Below are positions 59,018 through 64,000 of a stretch of DNA of 64,000 bases, piece by piece (position 1 is the first letter of the stretch; the number at the start of each line of letters is the position of its first letter). The position numbers and the translations under genes were made by a program. The notes under the pieces are model-generated. The model saw nothing but the letters and a program-made list of their open reading frames with translations, was not told the DNA's origin and searched no databases. Source of the stretch: Cryptomeria japonica (Eukaryota; Streptophyta; Pinopsida; Cupressales; Cupressaceae); assembly GCF_030272615.1 (NCBI RefSeq), contig NC_081408.1, positions 201,462,341 to 201,526,340 on the forward strand, written 5' to 3'.

Positions 59018-59650
59018 ATCCAGTCAACCAAGATGGAGCAAGAGATCAACACATGGTCTAGGGATTTGTAGGAGATTCAATTGGTATTACTTCCATGACT
59101 GTAAATTCTTTAGAAGTATTATCTGAACCTGGATGCCCTGACAATCACATAGGAACTGAGCACAATAGATGCCATGGAGGAACAGGTATCCCAGATGCAG
59201 ACAGAGAAGGAAGTGGCAACCTCCCTACTTGAGTCCTGGTCCCTCTCCATGAAACAATTTTTGTAGGACTATAAATCAGTTTTTGACAAGTATTATTCAT
59301 TATTGTCATAAACTCTTTTATATACATATGGAAACAGGGTTTTTCAGTGGTACTTTGTCATTGTTGGCAAAGGGGGAGAAGTATATCTAGTTTTTGGTTT
59401 TAAAATTTTGATCTTCTGTCATATGGGGGAGAAGTATATTAGGGGGAGAAGTATCTATTTTGAAATTTTGATATATGCTGTGAAATATGCTATATGCTCT
59501 GATGATTATGCTCTGTATGCAAAATTGCTATACACTGTGTTGATTAAAGGATAGTGTATATGCTTAGTGGGAGAAATTTTGTTAATGGCAAGTTTTTGTT
59601 GTAAAACACTTAGATGTCAAAATTTTATTTTCCTAGGTGTTGCCATCAAT
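59018..59650 (+). other. E2 3' untranslated region
   Basis: Contains several AGGGGGAGAA and GTGGGAGAA words (about 59370, 59425, 59440, 59568), resembling repeated decoy copies of the polypurine tract. No gene is supported. Confidence 0.6.
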
Positions 59651-59665
59651 GCCAAAGGGGGAGAT
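59651..59665 (+). promoter_or_regulatory. E2 polypurine tract
   Basis: GCCAAAGGGGGAGAT immediately before the 3' LTR, preceded by GCCATCAAT, the same word as in Copia-1. Confidence 0.9.
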
Positions 59666-60779
59666 TGTTTGCATTTTTGATGTTTATGTTGTGATTGTCA
59701 TTGATGGACACACACTTGTATTGAGATCCCCTTTATATGTATGAGCTTGTGCTCAACCAGTATTTGTTCCAACTGGTATGTTGTATACTAGTCTTTAGAT
59801 TAGTGGTGATTTTGCAGAATGTGATTCCTGGTCTGAAGCGGCATGTCGACCCCAAGTGGTTCGTAGATCACAAGCGGTAAGAGGGAGCAAAGCAGCACAA
59901 CACATTCTTACCAGTCTTCATTGTTGTCAAACCGGCAACTGGTATATTGTATGAACCAGTAATACTCTGTGATGAGTTACCAACTGGCATTTTGTGATGA
60001 GTTACCAATCCACCAATTGTTTGACAGTGCCAACACATTGATGGTGCTTTTTGTGTCGTGTTACTAAGTATGTCTAGATTCATTCAACCTAGGAAATTGT
60101 AATGTAATCCTATTGGACCGACATGAAATTAGATTCCTTTAAAAGGACATCATGCCTAGGGTTTTAAGTTGTTGCTGAAAGGGTTAATGTTGAGCTAGGG
60201 TTTAAGGTGGGAGTTGAGAATGATCTTATCTGAGAAGATCAAGTTGTAACTCTAAGAGAGAGAGAGAAGACTGAAGTAATGCTGGAATGCATTAGCTGTG
60301 AGCAATACTAGATCTAACCAAGCAGTTTGTGCTATTAGATAGATCAAACACTTGTTGATTACTCACATCTTTGAGAAGTCTATAGCCCTTAACCGGGTAG
60401 GTCTCAAAGCTTTTGTAAAATCCTCTAACAAGGTGGTTCACACATGTGAATCTAAAATCCTCTAACAAGGTAGTCTTTAATCGGACTTATCTCCTAACAG
60501 AGATTGAGATTCCTAATAGTATCTGTTCTGGTGAAGAACATTGTAAGACCTTAACCGGTCTGGTTTCTATTCTGCAGATAGTGACTTGTGAGTTCCATCT
60601 TACCGTGGTTTTTCCCAATTGGGTTTCCACGTCAAATATCTTGTGTTTCGCATTTTGGTTTGCATGTGTGGTAACCGGTTTGACTGTTAGATTGCTTTAC
60701 CGGTTTATCTTGATTGTGTAAGTGTTTTAGTGCAGAAGTTTTTGGCATACTAATTAACCCCCCCTCTTAGTATTCATCA
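59666..60779 (+). repeat. E2 3' LTR
   Basis: 1,114 bp, TGTTTGCATTTTTGATG to TTAGTATTCATCA, followed by the target duplication TTATC. Confidence 0.94.
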
Positions 60780-62041
60780 TTATCCACCAATTTGATATTG
60801 GTTATGACCCTTTGAGGAAAAGGATAAATTCTTAATACTTTATTTTGAAGATTTAATGCAGACCTTAAAGGAGAAAAGGGAAGTTATATTGAAAAATGAT
60901 CCTGAAAAGGCTAAGTTGGTTCTAGCCAAGCTTGCCTTTGCTAAGGCCATCCCTCCAGGTGAGTATGTGATGCACAAGAGGCCAAAATATAGTGTGCTAG
61001 TGTCAGTTAGGGGTGAGCCTTCTACTTCAAAGGGGAAAAGAGCAATAGAAGATGTATTTGAAATCCAAGATTCCCCTAATAGGAAAAGGGTGGGAAAATA
61101 GGTGCAAACAAGTGAGCCTTTATACCCTCCATCCCAATCCACAATCCATGTGGGAGATGAACATGCAGTGGTTGAACAATTATTGTAGTTAGGAAGTCTT
61201 GGGGAGATTGCCTATACTTATGAAGAAGTACAAGAAGGGATGCCTGAAGAGCCACCAAGTGCTGAAATGGATTTGACTGTAGAGGAGTTTAAAGGAAAAG
61301 AGTTAGACCATATCATCAAACAGGCTAGTGAAGGATTCCTGGTTGATAATAATTTTATTACAATAGGATCTTTCATGCAATTTGTTTGGAAGCAGAATAT
61401 AGAAAAATTCAAATCCAAATGTGAGGAGAGGCAAAATGAATAGCCCCACAAGATGCATCTGTAGTGGAGGAAGAAGTAAAACAAGAAATGATGACATAAT
61501 TAAAAACCATTACTCCTGAGCAGGGGAGAGAAATGGTAGCAAAATATGGTGTACTAATTCTTCTTGAGTGGGATATAGAAGATGCACTAGTCCTTGAAGT
61601 GGTGAGGAAATAAACAAAGCCCTTAGAAGGAGTGACATTTAGCAAGGACCGTGCTGCTTTGGTCATGTGGTCTCTAAGGAGGGATGAGAGCAAAAAGAGA
61701 AAGGACACTTCAGGGTCCAGTTACCTTGGAGGTATGATTGTGAAAAGAGTGCAGGATACAGGGGTAGTACAAGTTGCCAGCACAGTTTTGGAATTAGCCA
61801 AATTCAGTGTCGTAGTAGCTGAGAAGGAAGCCAAGGAAAAGGTTGACCTCTAGGTAAAACTAGAGATGATTCTAAAGGCTTATAATGAAGCCAAAGGAGA
61901 GATAGCCCATAGGGATAGTATCATTGCCAAGTTGAATAGTCAATTAGCTAGGCAATACCAAAAAGGTGAATCTTACACTTTATTGATTGCCTCTTCTCCA
62001 GCAAAACCTCCACCCACCAGTCCAATCATTGAATTTCCTCC
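60780..62041 (+). pseudogene. Copy B, fragment 3
   Basis: Resumes at HQFDIGYDPLRKR, in register with the copy A words ALDFIHQFD that end fragment 2. It then has MQTLKEKREVILKNDPEKAK (60856), PPGEYVMHKRPKY, an acidic tract, 61240-61443 (EEPPSAEMDLTVEEFKGKEL), 61632-61853 (VMWSLRRDESKKRKDTSGSS) and a coiled coil at 61866-61950. It ends PPPTSPIIEFPP at the solo LTR. Stops and frameshifts occur at about 60834, 60850, 61100, 61186, 61441, 61497, 61611 and 61851. The acidic and Lys-rich composition matches copy A. Confidence 0.82.
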
Positions 62042-63295
62042 TGTAGCATCCTAAAATTGCGACACTTGCAATTTTGACTGCATTTGGGTCTTCACGATGG
62101 CGGCGCAATGTTGAACCTGAATGGAGACCTCGAAACCTGCTTGCGACATCAAAAACTGCATATTTCTGCACCTTGGTCTGATCTTCCTTGCACCCTACTG
62201 TCCCGGGAGGTGGGACCATGGCACCCAGCACCCTGGTCCTTCAGGACCATGGCGCCTAGCACCCTGGTCCCTCAGGACCATGGCGCCCAGCGCCCTAGTC
62301 CCTGGCCCTATTTTGGGCCCGGTCTCTTGTTGGGCATCGGGTCTTTAAGTTTGCAATTTGGAAAATGATGTTCCGAGGTCGGCCTAAGGTCGGAAAAATC
62401 AGTCTCCTAACCCTAATTGACAAGTATATAAACTACATTTCCTCTCCTAGAAGAGAAAGAGAAAAAAACATATGTGTGCAAGACGCGGAAGTGATAGGCA
62501 AACATTCAAACATTCAAGCATTCAAGCATCCCTTCAAGCAATTGAGCATTCTAAGTCTCCATTCAAGGCTAGGTGTTGCATTCAAGACAAGGATTCAACC
62601 ATTGAAGAGGAGATCACTTATAACATATAACATACAACATCATTACACCTTCACATGTAAGAATACAAACATTGTTACAACAAGGTATCAGTACTTGATT
62701 ACATTACAAACATTTACATTTACAGCATTCTCATTTCTTGGTTAATTCCAAAATCAAGGTTTGACCTAAAGTTAAACCCCTAATCCTTAACCCTCCAATC
62801 GTCCTCTCTTTTCTGTGTGTAGGTTGCAGGTACACGGCTGTAATTGAAGATCTGGAATCCTTGTGCAGAGACGAACAGATCCCCCTTCATTTCGCGGATT
62901 TTTCGGAGGACCGTGTGCACTCCGGGCGCCAACGTCCCGTCAAATTTCACTCAAACTTTCAAGACAGCATCGTCTCAACATTTTACTGCTAATTTCAGGT
63001 CCGTAGGTTCATCCTGTGTTTCTATCTCTGTCTACAAGCGAATCTTTCTTACTTTACATGCACTCCTAGTTCAATCCTTCTATCTACATTCTTTACAAAA
63101 GAGGGTATCCTTGATGTCTTAACCCTTGAAACTCATTTAGAATCCAGTCTTGCATTGTGTGGGATTGGATCTTGTTGGTTTCAACCCCTCTTTTGAATGT
63201 AAAGTCTCCCCTAAGTGAAAACCGCCAACCCTAGTGACCTCCTTTCTCTTTGCATGGAGTGGGGGAACACCTAGGGTTCGATTTTCCGCTTTACA
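62042..63295 (+). mobile_element. Solo LTR
   Basis: 1,254 bp, from TGTAGCATCCTAAAATTGCG to TTCCGCTTTACA. It is bounded by TG...CA and flanked by the direct duplication CCTCC (62037-62041 and 63296-63300). It carries a TATATAAA box (62425-62432) and three GC-rich units of the form GGACCATGGCGCCCAGC (about 62213-62310). It shares terminal words and a GGACCGTGTGCACTCCG word with the Tat LTRs, so it is probably a related Ty3/gypsy LTR left by recombination. Open frames within it (62084-62368, 62365-62745, 62844-63122) have no family features. Confidence 0.9.
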
Positions 63296-64000
63296 CCTCC
63301 TTCTCCTATGACTTCTGGTTTTCAGTCAACTGAGACCATACAAGATGAAATGAAAAAGTTGAAGTAGGCTTAGGCCCTGTTTGAAAATAAGTATGAGGAA
63401 ATGGTCAGAGGCACAATCTTGAAATTTGCTGACACAGTAGGAGATTCTATTGTGTACATTTATATGAAAAGAATTTTGAATATGTTGATTGATCTGAAAG
63501 AAGACAAGGCTACTTTGGAGCTAGTTTTGAATAAGTGGATGCCTAGAGAGGTGTCTTTAGAACTTATGTGTTCATCTCATGAAGAGGTAGAGGCTGATGC
63601 AAATATTAAATCCACTTGTGATTTAGTGAAAAGCATGACCAGGTTAGCAGAAGAAAGGGCTAGTGTAAAGAGAAAGGCCAACTTGTATAGAAGAGAATAT
63701 GCTAACCATAAGTATGAATTGTTTCTTGGGGGTTTTGTTAGTCCAATTCAATTGAAAGATAAAAAGGTGTGGCTTGATGAGCTAGGGTATAACTTGTCTC
63801 AATGGATAAATGAAGTCATCAATACAGATGACACATCTTTATTTATTCAGACAATTAAAGAAATTGAGAAAATAAAGTCACATTATGGTTTTTTGGAGAC
63901 AGAGGTTAAGAAACTAAGAAACACATGGAAAAGGTTAAATAAAATGAAGATGAAAATTGTTAACTTCTCCTGGCCTAGTGATGACATGTTCCAAGAGTGG
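63296..64000 (+). pseudogene. Copy B, fragment 4 (continues past the window)
   Basis: After the solo LTR the protein resumes with SPMTSGFQSTETIQDEMKKL, matching the copy A words SPMPSGSQSPKNVQHELERL. Two TAG codons (63364-63366 and 63370-63372, probably former CAG) follow. The frame is then open for about 209 codons to the window end: ENKYEEMVRGTILKFADTVG, LIDLKEDKATLELVLNKWMP, SVKRKANLYRREYANHKYEL, VWLDELGYNLSQWINEVINT. It is helical in character, rich in Lys, Glu and Leu, and unrecognised. Copy A leaves the window before this region, so nothing here can be compared. Confidence 0.75.

Larger units (their letters stand above)
52853..60779 (+). mobile_element. Element E2: complete pol-less LTR element with ORF1 and ORF2
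   Basis: 7.9 kb, with LTRs 52853-54016 and 59666-60779, target duplication TTATC (52848-52852 and 60780-60784), primer-binding site, ORF1, ORF2 and polypurine tract all in place. There is no pol sequence anywhere inside. It lies inside copy B. The LTRs carry numerous differences and a deletion of about 40 bp in the 3' copy (near 60645), so it is moderately old. Confidence 0.92.

Noticed and set aside
62084-63122. Three plus-strand frames of 75-126 codons
   Set aside because: They are entirely within the solo LTR defined by its target duplication.

Overview
The window is plant nuclear DNA with the character of a very large, repeat-dominated genome. A gymnosperm such as a conifer is my guess, from the dense nesting of long, diverged LTR retrotransposons and the absence of any intact host gene; the species cannot be read from the sequence. 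I found no rRNA, tRNA, CRISPR array or bacterial-type feature. Almost everything is retroelement sequence carrying frameshifts and stop codons.

Layout. 1-2889 (minus): copy A of an unrecognised large protein family, with a TATA-like box and a diverged tandem array (about 3200-4560) upstream. 4844-5252 and 12042-12179 (minus): one exon-like reading frame split by Copia-1 (5253-12036, minus). 12403-15000: two tail-to-tail LINE 3' remnants. 15151-15837: purine- then pyrimidine-rich low-complexity DNA. 15838-21682 (minus): element M, with one LTR, gag knuckles and no pol. 21683-33363 (plus): Copia-2, whose primer-binding site is split by a 4.5-kb solo-LTR-like insertion (23435-27958). 33364-34016 (minus): a truncated LTR. 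34017-38542 (plus): element E1. 38543-64000 (plus): copy B of the same family as copy A, cut into four pieces by a Ty3/gypsy Tat-type element (39662-52430, minus), element E2 (52853-60779, plus) and a solo LTR (62042-63295). Each of these three insertions has a 5-bp target-site duplication.

The most unusual material is E1/E2 and A/B. E1 and E2 are LTR elements with an initiator-Met-type primer-binding site. E2, the complete one, also shows the polypurine tract found in the neighbouring Copia elements. They carry no protease, integrase or reverse transcriptase. Instead they have ORF1, a coiled coil plus four CCHC knuckles resembling the C-terminal half of Copia Gag, and ORF2, a protein of roughly 1,050 residues that I do not recognise. 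By inference they are non-autonomous passengers that Copia enzymes could mobilise, carrying an extra protein. A/B is another unrecognised intronless protein of more than 1,100 residues, and in E1 the ORF2 frame runs in phase straight into copy B. The Tat element carries, antisense between pol and its 3' LTR, a decayed three-exon gene with a plant mobile domain; its first intron contains a 20-bp minisatellite whose GGCGCC/CCATGG motif recurs in several LTRs here.

Reading frames are conceptual and coding boundaries are approximate to a few codons. LTR boundaries with target duplications (Tat, E2, the two solo LTRs, and Copia-1 with one mismatch) are accurate to the base as far as I can see.
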